A stretch of 64,000 bases of DNA from Hyalella azteca. Lineage: Eukaryota; Arthropoda; Malacostraca; Amphipoda; Hyalellidae. Every line of letters begins with the position of its first letter. The first letter of the stretch is position 1. Below are positions 31,535 to 43,770 of the stretch, piece by piece. The DNA is taken from NCBI RefSeq assembly GCF_000764305.2, contig NW_025946691.1, positions 43,736-107,735 on the forward strand, written 5' to 3'. A program made the translations under genes and the position numbers. Under the pieces are notes generated by a model. It was not told where the DNA came from and made no database searches. It worked only from the letters and a program-made list of their open reading frames with translations.

Positions 31535-34500
31535 CGCTGGGGCAAAACAGATGATGCTGATCACGCAGTCATGACTGGCATGGCTCACTGCAGATGCTTC
31601 GCTGCCACAAGATGAAGAGAGCGCTTCTTCTGTCCATTGCAGGCTGTATCACGAGATCTCACGAGATTGTTTCTTAGATGAAGTGATAAAAAAATACACA
31701 GCACTGGTCGTGCAGGCGCACTCATCCTGACCATTTAAGAGATTGTGTTATGAATAGATTGTGGAGAATATTTTTTCCAAAAGCCCGTGCGAATGATATA
31801 CATCCGCTTTTCTTCACCTAATCTAATATTATTTAAACAGTTGAAGGAGAAAAAGTGCAATTAAAATAACCGCAGAGATAACCGTCGCCAATCTAATGTA
31901 ACACAATTCAATAAATTTATCGCCGGATTAAATATCCTATAACAAAAATGTAATAAGGAAGCTCTAAAATATCAGAAAAGGAGCACTCAGCAAATATTCT
32001 TCTTTGAAAAAAACTTTTTGAGAGGAAGTAGCGAGCCAAGGAAAGATCCTACAGTCCGAATGGGTCCCCGGAAGCACCCAAACAAAGGCAGCTCATCTGA
32101 TAGCGTCGCAGAGAAGTCCGAGGCCCAGGGGTACTACATAAGAAGATTAAGTTTTCCTATTCTGCTACACAATCAACGCGAAATTTCGGGGAAAAAAAGG
32201 AGAAACCATTGGACTTGGCACCACGAACTCGCCGTCAACGTTACGCGTTTGTCCGTCGACGAATTTTTAGAAAACGAGTCGCGACTAAACTGGCAAACAC
32301 GCACAACTTTCAGACCATTAGAAAGCGTTGTCATAAAAATGGAATTAGATGCAATAAAACCGTCACATAATACAGAATTCGCTATCAAACCACGAGCTAA
32401 ACTGCGGCATAAAAGTTCTAATTTGATGATCGGTGTTTTGAAAGGAGCGAAAATTTCATCTGATTGAAAATAAAAATGACCATAAAATATTAAACAATAC
32501 CATATACTAACATTTAGAATATTTTATACATATTTTTTTAATATTGAAGCATCAAATAAAACTAATTGAACTCGATCAAATTCAAATTTCTGTGTACAAA
32601 ATTATTTCGACTGCGGCATTTTTAGCGGGTAAATTTAAACCAGTGAGGTAAGAAGCAAATTTAACCGTAGAACCTAATTTATAAACCAATATCATTTGTC
32701 TCAAAACTACTACATATCCGGCGAGATGTTATTAGATTAATGAAATTGAAAACCTTTTAGGAAATGTATCGAACTAAGTTCTTCAAGCTCGAAAGTTTCT
32801 CTAAGTCGCACTAAGCTCAAAGAAAAGGAAGGCAGAAAAGGGCAGATATTAGAGAAGGAGAGGTCATCCGGGGAGATTAGATGTTATTGGAGAACATTTG
32901 CCGACAGTGATGAGGGCCTGATATAATGATATAATTATATCCATCCAATCAGAAAAGTATTGACGAGGAAAAATTTGTAGAGGAAAAGTGATGTATTGTA
33001 CATATAAACAACGATACAAAGAATATCGACAAGTCAGATTCCATGAGGTTAGTTTCCATATTAAAAATTCTCGCGGCTCTTGCTGTCTGCTTTTGGTCCA
33101 GTTATCGTAATTGGACTCACGGCTATCAGTGGAAAAGGCGAGTTGTAAAATGAAACATTTCGTAAAAATTCTAATTAATATAAAGCGCGTACCATAATCA
33201 TTGAGGAGATAATTACAGTGAGTGAGTAAATCCCTGTCTCTATAAAGTCCATATTATTGCAACTTTTATCATAAGCAATTGAAGAGAAGCCATGCAATTT
33301 GTTGAAGAGATGATGTCTTGACGCGTGAGAAGATGAAAGGTCCTGGAAGTGTGTGCTAAAATAGGACGGTTTGAGGAGGCTATCGTGAGAGCGATGCACC
33401 GCACATAACTCGCACATTTCTGTATCAAAACACTAGAAGCATTAGGACTATTAAAGTATACTTGACTTCTCTGCTCAAAGGACCAGCAAATTTAGACTAG
33501 ATCTCCAACTGCAAGGCCGTTAATTGCAACAGCACTTGCAGCAAAGCGACAGCTAACGAAACAAAGTCTAGCGTAGCAACAGAAACAAGAAAGCATTTTA
33601 GGAATCTGAGGTGACATGAAATGGGGAAAAGCACGTTGGACAATAAGGGATTTGAATTCTAAAACGGATATAAAGCAATATGCAAGACATCATGAATGAC
33701 CCAAAGACATTTTCGAGCACAATAAAACGCTGGAAAATTAAACCGAAAGAAATTAAAGAAAAAACTTCAAATTTACGTCAGAAACTATTGAAAATATTTA
33801 TATTAATTTTTATATGAACATAATTATTAGTTAAAAGCGGAAATAAGCTGAAAACTACATCAGAAAATGAACGAGTTAAACGTAAAATGTGAGCAATTTC
33901 CATTAGAAGCAATCAACAGTTAATCCTCGCCTCCCAATTTAATCTCAGAACGACGAACACGACACGTGAGTTGCAGCCGAGAATTCAATCTCGTATTGCA
34001 CAGGGAAGCTCCGGGCTTGACACACGGACTTTAATAATAAAAGAAACCTTTTCTCGGGACGATCTGACTTTATTCTCATATCCTGTGGGAGCGCAGCACC
34101 GAAATGAGAACGCACAAGTTTTCGATTGCATTTGAGTTTCGTAGAAGAGCTTTAAATGAAAATATTTCTGTTTGAGTTGCTAAACTTGTTCTCGGTGGGA
34201 GTCGGCAATTGGCCAGGACAACTCGATTAACAAAAGTTGGAAAACATACCGAGTTAGCAGCTGCTGCTGATCGAATAAATATAGTCAGCAAATGATACAG
34301 GATGCGCCCGCAGTGCCAATTTCCTATCCTTCAACCGGCAATAGAAATAATTCTATTCAGATTTTGGGGTTAAGCCTTGTCGAAATTTACGAAATTGAAT
34401 TCAAAACTGCGTTTGAAAAGAAATTTGCATCATTATCGGAACATTAGCAGGCAAAAACGAAAAACTTGTAGAAAACAATTTATGTCTCGGGGAGTCGAGT

Positions 34501-35019
34501 GTTTCTTCGATAAAACGTGAAGGCGAGTTGCAAGTAAGAAGATTGTTCGTTCGTGCGGAGTGCCATTGAATGTCAGGTTAGTTGGAGTTGACTCGGTAAA
34601 CACAAGCGACCGAGGCTCCCACAAATTGCATAAAAAAAAACAAGAGTCCAGAAACAAGCCAGCAATAGCATACTCCCAACACGCTCCATACACAACAATA
34701 ATTGTTTGTCGTCCAGAGTTTTGGAGGAGAGGTATATAACAATAATTGTCTAAAGGAAGAAAAACAGGAGCAGGTTATATTTACGGTTGAGTAGAATTTT
34801 ACCTATAGGATAGCGAAAAATACCACCAGACTGATTTTCAGAACAAATAGCGTGAGTAACGTTCGATACGAATATGAATTTACTAGCACGTCAGCTGAAT
34901 AGCTGGCTCGTGCCGAACGTGGACAGCACCACAAATTTAAAAGTAATTATCGCAAACTAGATTCCAGGCCGCGATCATTGAATCGAGAATAATTTATCGC
35001 TCTTATGGAGCGAACGGCC

Positions 35020-35097
35020 TCAAACGGCCACCGCAGTAAAGCCGATGAGAAAGAGCAGCGTTAGCATCACGGAGAATCCAATATCAAAAATGTTAAG
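35020..35097 (-). other. Candidate small exon with hydrophobic C-terminus
   Basis: After a plausible acceptor (TATACTTCAG) the minus strand reads LNIFDIGFSVMLTLLFLIGF then TAVAV and a stop. The hydrophobic end would suit a GPI-anchor signal or tail. Joining it to exon 1 (phase 1) gives an immediate stop, so it does not extend the signal-peptide exon. It could be the end of another transcript, or chance. Confidence 0.25.
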
Positions 35098-35351
35098 CTG
35101 AAGTATAAATCACAACTTAATCCGTTCACTCCAATATCTGTTAAGACCTGCAATATGGACATAAAAAATTTAGTTTATAAAATATTGATAGAGAAAGTAA
35201 AATGTAAAAGAAAAACAAAATCAATCGCCTTCACTAGTTCAATCCAGGTTTGTTTCAAAAAAGAATTATGCAATAAGTGAGTACCAACAAAATTTAAACA
35301 ACAATTTTTACATCCAATCATAAAACGAAATGAGAAGATCACTTTACTCAC

Positions 35352-36576
35352 CCGGCACGAAGACGCCGCTGAGCAATACTAAGGCAGTAAGCCAGGCTTG
35401 GCTTACTAAGGAATAAAAGACCTTGAACTTCTTGCCGCTGCACGGCATCATCTTCCAGTAATCCAAAGATTGAGGAGAAAATCCGACTGCCGCAGCGGCG
35501 ATGGTGTCCGCCGCTGGGAGAGGGCTGAGTCGAGCCTGTGAGATCGAGCTCGGCAGTTCCAGAAACTGACAGGGCCTCTGCGACGGTAGCAGCTGTTGCG
35601 ACACCGACTCCTCGCACAAGCTGCCTGCTTCTGATGAACTTTTGTGTGGCGTTTGGAGTTTACATGTGCTGGCCTGAGCGTCGAATTTGCACGACAAAAG
35701 CACTTTACTGGCGTCACAGTTTTCATGCACTTCTGAATGAGCAGATGGACGATCCTTTGAATCAAATTTAACCGCTTGAAGCAAGTTGTGGTGTGGAATT
35801 GTGCAACGAGTCTCGGGGAAACCAGACTGATTTGTAGCAGAACAGAAGTGAAGTGATGAACTAAAGCGGGAACTATGCGTCTCTGACAATGAAGATCTTC
35901 GAATTCTGGTGCGACCATTGGAAGAGGATTTTTCTAATGGACAATTAAAAAAAACTCCGGAGTCGGCGACATCATCAAGCCCAGCGTCGTAGTAACAATC
36001 GATGCTAGGATGAGTCAAGTTGTGAGTTACCTCATTAAATGCAGCCCACAGATTGCGATCAGCACCTAAATCATTAGATTCTAAACACTTATGTGGGTCA
36101 TAATCATAGAATTTACTTCGCGAACAAGTGTGATAGAACGATAACAGATTTTGCTTCCTTTGGCAGCTAATCTCTTTTGAACTAACTTGCAAGCCGATAT
36201 CGAAGAAGTTTAGGTCTCCAACACAAGTTTGGGATCGAGTTAGCCAACTTTTAAAATTTGTAGACGATAACTCCTTAATTAGAGGCGAGTTTGGACCGAC
36301 AGGGGCAGACGATAAGAAGGAAGGTGGTGCCGCATACTGATGCTTCTTCCAGCAAAATGAGGCTTCGTCTGATGCTGGTGCGTGATCGCCGTAAACTTCG
36401 CAGGTTTCTCGCTCTTGGTCTTTACTAATGCCGGAAGAAACGCAGGTCTCGCGGAGAAGACTGCGTCGATATGCACAGTTGTTATGTTCTATTACGCGAT
36501 GGCTCTTGATGTTTGATCGTTCGTTAAGACCGTCAACTGTCATAGTACGATCCACGGCGCGGTCAATAGCCATCAT
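35352..36576 (-). CDS. tutl: tutl-like exon 1: long open N-terminal region ending in signal peptide
   Basis: The frame is open from a stop at 36676-36678 to the donor GCCGG|GTGAGT (exit phase 1). The last 33 codons, from the paired ATGs at 35451 and 35448 in an AAGATGATG context, read MMPCSGKKFKVFYSLVSQAW then LTALVLLSGVFVP. This is a basic n-region and hydrophobic core, i.e. a signal peptide, with cleavage expected in exon 2. That is the most likely functional start. Upstream the same frame stays open another 375 codons from ATGs at 36576/36573 (Ser/Cys/His-rich, no domain I recognise), long for chance in AT-rich DNA. It could be an N-terminal extension in an alternative transcript, a fused upstream ORF, or open 5' leader. 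Confidence 0.75.
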
Positions 36577-36676
36577 AAATCTAGCAGCGTGACTCCATAC
36601 TTTGGTTATCAGCCTTAAACATTTGAATTCTGTTGGATGACTTGTAATTTTTTTCCCAGCAAATATAGAATACAGT

Positions 36677-38384
36677 TAATTTTTTAATAGAATGTTATGT
36701 TTTAAATAACACGTTCAGGTATACAATTAAAGACAAATTCGTTGTTTTAAAAACCACCAGCTTAGCTCTCCTTGTTCAGGCCAGACATGATGCAATCTTC
36801 AGTGATGCAATCTGAAAAAAGATGAATCGTTGTTAATGTCAAGTCTACGCAAGAAGACATACATGTATGTATATATCTTTATCCGTCTCCGTCCAAAATT
36901 TAAACAGTCTTGTATTCATTGTTTTGAGACAAATAAATCATCATCTAGTTACAAAAGACAAAAATTATAAATTCTATTACAGGTATGTATGGTCATTTAT
37001 AAATCACTGTACAAATTCAGCATCTGACACACATGCCAAATTGAACAGAACCTTAAGGAAAACTTAATCTACTCATGTGAAAATCACAGATTAAGAGTCG
37101 ATTTCTCAGCGCAAAGGTTAGTTAAACATAAGCTTTGAAATCATCCAACGATCATGAAGTGAGCGACAGTCGTAACTTTAGCTTTAAATCTATGAACGCA
37201 GAATATGAAACAATTATCGTTCGACAGCCTGTGCATCAAGTCACGAACACGATACTAAACCCTTACTGAAATCCTTATTTGAAAAATGAAAATAAAATTA
37301 AAATGCACACTCAAATTTAACTGATGAACCGCAATTATTCTGAAAAAAGTTTTGTTCGAGAGTATTTAGAATTATACATTGCCGATAAATCAGAAATGTA
37401 TGTAGATATAAGTAAGTTTGAGCGCATTAAAATAAAATAACAAGCTACACTCAAAGAATCTAACTGAACTAAAGCGCGTTCAATTCAACAGAAACATTAA
37501 TGAATGCCATAACTCCCTAATAATGAAATGGTAACATAATGTACGCTTAAGGAAGAACTCGAGATTTTCTACGGTGATGCCATCTTCTTTTGACCGATTG
37601 ACAGGCCGTCTTCATCGCTTTGCTTCCATCACGGCGACTATGCAAGTAATTATACATTATATACAACATATTCATTATTCCCACTATCGTTATCGTTTTT
37701 GTTAATTTTGTGATTCAGACCCTGCCTTGGCCGGATATATATTTGGTTACTGAAACCATCTAAGCACTGCGGGTACGAGGGCTGAGGTCGGAAGGAAAGT
37801 CGTAGTTGGTCGCGTTTTCGAAGGCAGGCGCCTTGTCGTGAACGACGGCCGTAATCACAGCGAGAATTACGAACTGAGTAGCGGCCCTAACCTACCGTTT
37901 AGGAGAATTGGTTCTGTCAAGAAGACCCCAGACAGTTTCCTTGGGGGACGTTCAATTCTAGTTGATTACACGACACTGTGACAATGCGAACAAGCTGAAC
38001 AGTCACGCTATTTCCCCCTAGCGGAGGAACCAGTGTTCCGCCAGAAGATACAACATAGAAATTGTTGTAATATTCTCCTAATCAATTTTAACGTTGTATT
38101 TTTTTCCAGTTGATCAGTTATAATTGAATTTTGTTGCATACATGATATACTTTAAAAACTAACTACAATCTACACGAAGAAAATTCTCAAAATAAATGAA
38201 AATGTTTGCAGAACTTTGTTTACCAAGTTCACTCCATTTACATGAAATCGGTTCGAAAGCTTATTCTTAGAAGAGCCACAACTCAAAATCAAGTTTAAAT
38301 GAAAACTCGCCTTTACTTCAGCTAATTCAGGAAAGTCTTTAATAGGTGCATTAACTTTGCCAGTAGAAACATGACCGCTCGAAA
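36677..38384. other. Upstream region next to exon 1
   Basis: 1.7 kb. A GC-richer block at about 37730-38060 stands out from AT-rich flanks but shows no long frame or clear splice sites. It may be transcribed 5' sequence. Nothing firm. Confidence 0.4.
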
Positions 38385-38540
38385 TTGAACGGCTATTGGC
38401 GAAATATGAAGCGCCTTAGAGCTCAGCGGGCTCAGTGGTTGGGGCTCAGGATCAAAATGGATGGACCGATAAAAGATGAGCGCCAGCAGCTGGGGATGGA
38501 CAGGAAGAACGTGCTCCTACTGCAGATATCAGGAATTGAA

Positions 38541-38670
38541 GTATCATCATCTATCAGTATCATCATCTATCAGTATCATCTATCAGTATCATCATCTATC
38601 AGTATCATCGTCTATCAGTATCATCATCTATCAGTATCATCGTCTATCAGTATCAGTATTGAAGTTATAT
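38541..38670. repeat. TATCAGTATCATCATC tandem repeat
   Basis: About eight units of 13-16 bases (ATCATCTATCAGTATC) with CGTCTATCAG variants. Confidence 0.9.
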
Positions 38671-39568
38671 CATCTATCAGTGTTATACACAGAGACAATT
38701 TACCATTTCTGAGCATGACTATTCATGCACTGAATCGCTGGTGCACATTACATATAGGCGTCGAGTTTCGCGCTTGTCATTTTAAGCGAGTTAGTACCTA
38801 TAAATATTTTATTAACAGTGTAGCACACGAGCTTGTAATGGTATGCTGAGGAATGTTCGAGGAAAGGCCAACGATTTCATCAACAATGGAGTACACGATC
38901 TTGCTGAGATAAGTCTATGAATGTGCGGAGATAAACATTTAGTTTATTAACAGTGGAGTATGATAAGATCGTGCATGTAGTGTTATGTTACGGAATAAGT
39001 GGAGAGACGCTAATGATATTATTAACAGTGGAGTACACAATTTTGTCGAGGTATGTTCATGAATGTATGTGGGGAAAAATCTAAGTTCAAAGTATTGAAA
39101 ACAAAACAGCAACGCGCTTCGAGTGTAGAGAGCTCAGCAACAAGCAGCAAGCCCAGCCATTCCGATATTGGTTTTAAGGCTGCACACTCACGGCCAAGAC
39201 GCACTTCAGTTGAGGTCTTCCAATCATCATCGGAAAAAACTTCAGCTACAAAATATTTATTCCTAAATATCTGAGCTCAGCAGTATAGCTCCAAGAAAGC
39301 AATACCGGATTAATTTATTTTTTGCTAGAATATTCACCGGACTGGTTCTCCTTCATACGAAGTGTCGGGCTAAGAACAGCCTGAGTCGAGAATTTTTCTA
39401 GTTTCATTTCACTCAGAGAAGAAATTTTGTTACCACCAAAACTGTAAATAATGTGAAGGAAGCTTCTGCAGTGATTATAGAAAATGTCACTCGGGAAACA
39501 CATGGGATTAAAATCAAACAAAGTAAACGAGTGTCCAAAAAACTAATAAGAAACTGCTTTGGGCGCGG

Positions 39569-39990
39569 ATAAGTGACATTAAATTGCTTATAGGAAACTC
39601 AGAACATTCAATTAGTTTTAGCAGCAATGCCACATTGTTAAACAGATTACTCCCTGCCACTATGACCATATAAATAAGTGACATTAAATTGCTTATAGAA
39701 AACTCAGAACATTCTAGAAGTTTTAACAGCAATGCCACATTGTTAAACAGATTACTCCATGTAACTGTGACCATATAAATAAGTGACATTAAATTGCTTA
39801 TAGGAAACTCAGAACATTCTATTAGTTTTAGCAGCAATGCCACATTGTTAAACAGATTACTCCATGCAACTATGACCATATATAAATAAGTGACATTAAA
39901 TTGCTTATAGGAAACTCAGAACATTCTATTAGTTTTAGCAGCAATGCCACATTGTAAAACAGATTACTCCATGCAACTATGACCATATAT
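39569..39990. repeat. 105-bp tandem repeat, 4 copies
   Basis: ATAAGTGACATTAAATTGCT occurs at 39569, 39674, 39779 and 39886. The 105-base unit is a multiple of three, so a 35-residue repeating open frame (SNLFNNVALLLKL) appears on the minus strand. Without homology or splice support I treat it as a satellite. Confidence 0.92.
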
Positions 39991-40063
39991 GTAAATAAAA
40001 TTAAATAAAATTAAATAAAATTAAATAAAATTAGATAAAATTAAATAAAATTAAATAAAATAC
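39991..40063. repeat. AATAAAATTA 10-bp repeat
   Basis: About seven copies of TAAATAAAAT directly follow the 105-bp array. Confidence 0.9.
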
Positions 40064-41038
40064 AAGGGTTTGCGACACACGCCGGGAGAAGATCGAGCAA
40101 CGACAGCCAGCACCGTTATACGGCGTCACTCAAGCTCACCAGACAATATTTACGACGCATAATAAACTTTTATTACTTGAACTCAAAAAATTTTTAGCAT
40201 CCAGTGGGAATTTTTATGCAGCCAATGTAAAACACACTAGCAAAGAATTGCACAAATCTGTCGCCTCGCATACAACATTAAAATGATGGTCTCAAATACG
40301 AAACACTAAACTGTTGAGCCAGAAATGGAATTCAATTTTCCAAACAATTACGATCCGCCATTCCACTCACAAGGTAGTAGCCCATGTATAAAAACCATGG
40401 CGCAGTTAATCGAAAAATACTCGCTGCATAAATTAATAACTCGAAAATAATCATTAGATATAAACAGAATTGATGACAATTAAGGGACGCTTTTCACCAG
40501 GTAACGACATCGGTAAAATTATTAAAATTGCTTGATCCGAAACAGTCAAGCTCATCACTGCCCACTCAAACAATAAGGGCAGAATTATAGAAACGAAAAT
40601 CAAATCCATCGTTTATTTTACTGATCGTTCATGTGGTAAAAAGATAAAAAAAAAAGTCTCCAATTGAAGCTCTTTCCGGAACTGAAATTTCTGATTAGCG
40701 AGCCTAATTTGCAACATTAATATTAAACATAACAACACTCTAGCACTATTGGTTTTTTCAGTGGTGATTCAGAATTCAATGGTGATTCATAATTCAGTGG
40801 TGAATTATTTGGTGATTCAGAAGTCAACCTTCCATTTCTAATTCAGTCTCCCTTCAGAAGCATGAACAATTCGCCATGCTCAGGACAAAGTCTGTATGCT
40901 ATACAGCTCAAGTTTACAGGGTAGCGAGACACGTCGATTGAAGATGTAGACAGCACGGATGAGTTGCAGAATGAAGTTACTCCGCCTGGCGACGACGAAC
41001 CCTTGCATCGCAACAAGCCGACAGCATGTGTCTCAACG

Positions 41039-41323
41039 GCTAAGCGACGAATGACAGAATTCTCTAGCACTTCAACTGTATTGTTATATTAGAATTTAAC
41101 CTCTTCAGTAACAATATATTTCATACGGTAAATTATGAGGTTGAGCGATAAAATGCAAAGCAAAAACTGACACTTAACCAGGGCTAAGCGACGAATGACA
41201 GAATTTTCTAGCACTTCAACGGTATTGTTATATTAAAATTTAACCGCTTTAGTAATAATATATTTCATACAGTCAATTGAGGTTGGGCGATAGAATGTAT
41301 AGCAAAAACTGACACTTAACCAA
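41039..41323. repeat. 144-bp tandem duplication
   Basis: GCTAAGCGACGAATGACAGA begins at 41039 and 41183. The copies run to CACTTAACCA and differ at about a dozen bases. Confidence 0.9.
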
Positions 41324-41696
41324 TGATTTGTCATCCGCAATCGGAACGCATCATGTTTTAGCCAAGGTACTCGTAAAACCAGCAGGTATTTCTCACATAT
41401 GGTCCACGATATACATACGTAGATACCCTACACGATGGATGAATAAAGTCTAAAAGCTGGAATTCTATGGAGAAAACATGAAATAATTCCATGAAAATTT
41501 CCGTAAAAGACTCCATCACCGAATGCATTACCAGCTAACACGCTTGAATGGATCTACTCAAGCAACGTCTGGCTTTTGTAGCACATTTCTGCCGCGAGGC
41601 GTACACCGCGTCTTCTATGAGGCGACCAAAGACTAAGCGCCGTATCACATAGACCTAATTTTCCTTTTGACCTCACACTGAAGCGCTAGCTACGGA

Positions 41697-41955
41697 GGCG
41701 CAAGATAAAGAGTGCTTCCATATGATGCTCCGCGCGAGCATAAATAGGGACTATACCCATATGTTGTTCCAAGTGAACATAAATAGACAGTGCTTCCATA
41801 TGTTGCTCCACGTGAGCCTAGACAGTGCTTCCAAATGATGCTCCACGTGAGCATAAATAGACAGTGCTTCCATATGTCGCTCCACGTGAGCATAAATAGA
41901 CAGTGCTTCCATATGTCGCTCCACGTGAGCATAAATAGACAGTGCTTCCATATGT
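41697..41955. repeat. 39-bp tandem repeat, about 6 copies
   Basis: The unit is CATAAATAGACAGTGCTTCC plus ATATGTCGCTCCACGTGAG. It is open in several frames on both strands because the period is a multiple of three. Confidence 0.9.
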
Positions 41956-43435
41956 TGGAGAAGCAATCTTAGTCCTCCGCAAAAATTCTCCGTTTAGTTT
42001 CAATTGAGATTTCATTATGTTGTCAAGGCTACGGTGCAACATTTTACACTAAATCTTATGTTTTCATTAGAGCCATCACTGATGTAAGAGCGAAATTCAC
42101 CGAAATTTCTGAGGTATTTTCAATATGTATCATCACTACAACAGATAAATATCAACTTGATGCTGTTGAGAATTTTTTGTACAAGACTACAGGTAATCCA
42201 TGAGTATCAATTACACAAATAATTACAAATTTGCAAATTTATGAGACAGTCAATCAAAAGGATAACGTCAAAAATATTTCTCAAAAATTTGGGTAAGCAT
42301 AAATCAAACGAAACTGACCAATCTATAATAAAAAATGTTAAAGTTCTTATGATACACTGTAGATAACGACATTTATGAACTTAGCAATATATACGATGAC
42401 GAACAAAATACGAAGGGACATTTGTAAGAAATACTTCTCACGGCCATAGGACAAACATAACTAAACGACGAAAAAGTAATCTTGCATGATATATTGCATA
42501 TCTTGCATGATATATTGCTGTATTTTGCACAACTAAAGATTTAATCGGTTAACCTCGAAAAGTTAATCGGATAACAAATAAGGTTTCGTATTTTCTTTGA
42601 AACGGCAAAATTGAATTCGCCGAGAGGCTGGTGGCTGAACTGGCTGGTCGACTATACTTTAATTTCAACTAAAATCGTTCGATAATCGCAGGAGTGTCAC
42701 ATTTTCTTCCAGAAGATTACATTTTCTTAACAGGGAATTTTCTCTCACTGAATGCTGCAAGGCAATTACCGATAATGCGACACAAGCGACCGGACTGCGC
42801 ATTGAAGCCTGGCAATGGTCAGGGTCGTGATTAAAGAGTTTTTAATGTCAATTTAAAACGAGCTAATTAAGAGGATCTTTAACGAAGGCAACATTGAAGG
42901 TCACACGTCAAGTTATAATAGTTTCCCTGACGGCTCTCATTAGTGAACATATAATTTCACTTGCACTTTTGCTAGCGATTCCGGTCGCCAAACTGAAAGA
43001 TTTAAAAGAGGGCCAGTTTTCAGTAAAAATTTTACGTCCCGCGTTCGGTTTTAATCAAGAGTTTACAAAAAGTCTAATGATCCTCGAGGAGAATCGAGAC
43101 TTCCAAGTCATTGGACAATGAAACCAGGAAGCATTTCCCCAGTAATGTTCGTGCGAGTAAAATAAAAGAAAGGATCACAGTCAATAGACATGATGGGAGT
43201 AGTTTTTCAGATTTGCCGTTCACTCAAGCCGAGGATGAATTACGTGAATGAAAGTAGACTTAAATAATATGCGTTTAAAATTACTTATTAAAGACAACGC
43301 TTCTAAAGAATCCAGTGTCTCCGGTGTTACATATGCACAATGAATTTCAAATTTTATTTTCAAATATTGAAGAAAATTAATTTTTAAATTTTTGTTTTCA
43401 TGCGGAAGAGAAAATAAAGTTTCAAAATTATTTAT
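41956..43435. other. Non-coding stretch
   Basis: AT-rich, with only a short TCTTGCATGATATATTGC duplication near 42482-42520. An open stretch at 42894-43121 lacks support. Confidence 0.5.
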
Positions 43436-43770
43436 TCTGTCAATTTATTCATGCATTGTGCTTGACGTTACGAAAGTGTGCATTATTTTAGATCGATAGG
43501 ATAGGTAGAAGTGTGTTAAATATTGATTATAAGATTTGTAGCAGATAAAATTATTTTTTCAATTTTTTGAATATTAAAAAAATTATTTAAAAAATTTTTT
43601 AATTATTTATTCTGACAATTGATTCAAGCATTGTCTCCAACTTAACACAAGTGTGCAAAATTCCATATCGATAGGAAAAATAGAAGTGTGTTAAATTACG
43701 ATTCCAAGATTTGTAGCAGACAGACAAACAAACAACAAGAAGTGGAGTTAAAGAGGAGTGTTGTAAAATA
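43436..43770 (+). mobile_element. Dispersed repeat, family C copies 2 and 3
   Basis: Two related blocks (about 43436-43560 and 43600-43770) share TTATTTATTCTG, AAGTGTGCA, CGATAGGA, AGAAGTGTGTTAAAT and AGATTTGTAGCAGA. The second continues CAGACAAACAAACAACAAGA, matching the reverse complement of 19190-19345. Confidence 0.7.

Larger units (their letters stand above)
26991..35351 (-). other. Intron 1
   Basis: 8.5 kb. It contains the 34-bp and 53-bp minisatellites (listed), a GC-richer patch at 27530-27680, a TATA-like site at 28179, a 27-bp duplication at 31478-31534 and a candidate small hydrophobic exon at 35020-35097. No other exon supported. An open stretch at 32018-32467 on the plus strand has no splice or homology support. 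Confidence 0.55.
1..36576 (-). other. tutl: Turtle/IGSF9-like Ig-superfamily receptor gene (whole locus, 3' end off window)
   Basis: At least fifteen exons form one phase-consistent model: signal peptide, Ig1 to Ig5, FN3-1, FN3-2, membrane helix, basic juxtamembrane stretch and cytoplasmic tail. This is the domain order of the arthropod Turtle / vertebrate IGSF9 family, cell-surface homophilic adhesion proteins of neurons that act in axon and dendrite patterning (established for the family). Family-typical sequence seen here includes YITAILG-like residues before the first Ig cysteine, YIWYDGYDPHVEE and QGWYECKV in Ig1, VQYLPFR in Ig4, LPGYPGG in FN3-1, KICNKRKRKKQEK after the helix and AYNMVACR in the tail. 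The relative Borderless is less likely because the first-Ig and tail motifs fit Turtle. The 3' end lies beyond position 1. The transcription start is not identified. Confidence 0.92.

Noticed and set aside
32018..32467. 149-codon plus-strand open frame
   Set aside because: No recognisable motif, no splice sites checked out, and length is not extreme for a 64-kb window.
39514..39879. 35-residue repeat protein on the minus strand
   Set aside because: The 105-bp satellite is a multiple of three, so an open frame is expected. No supporting exon structure.
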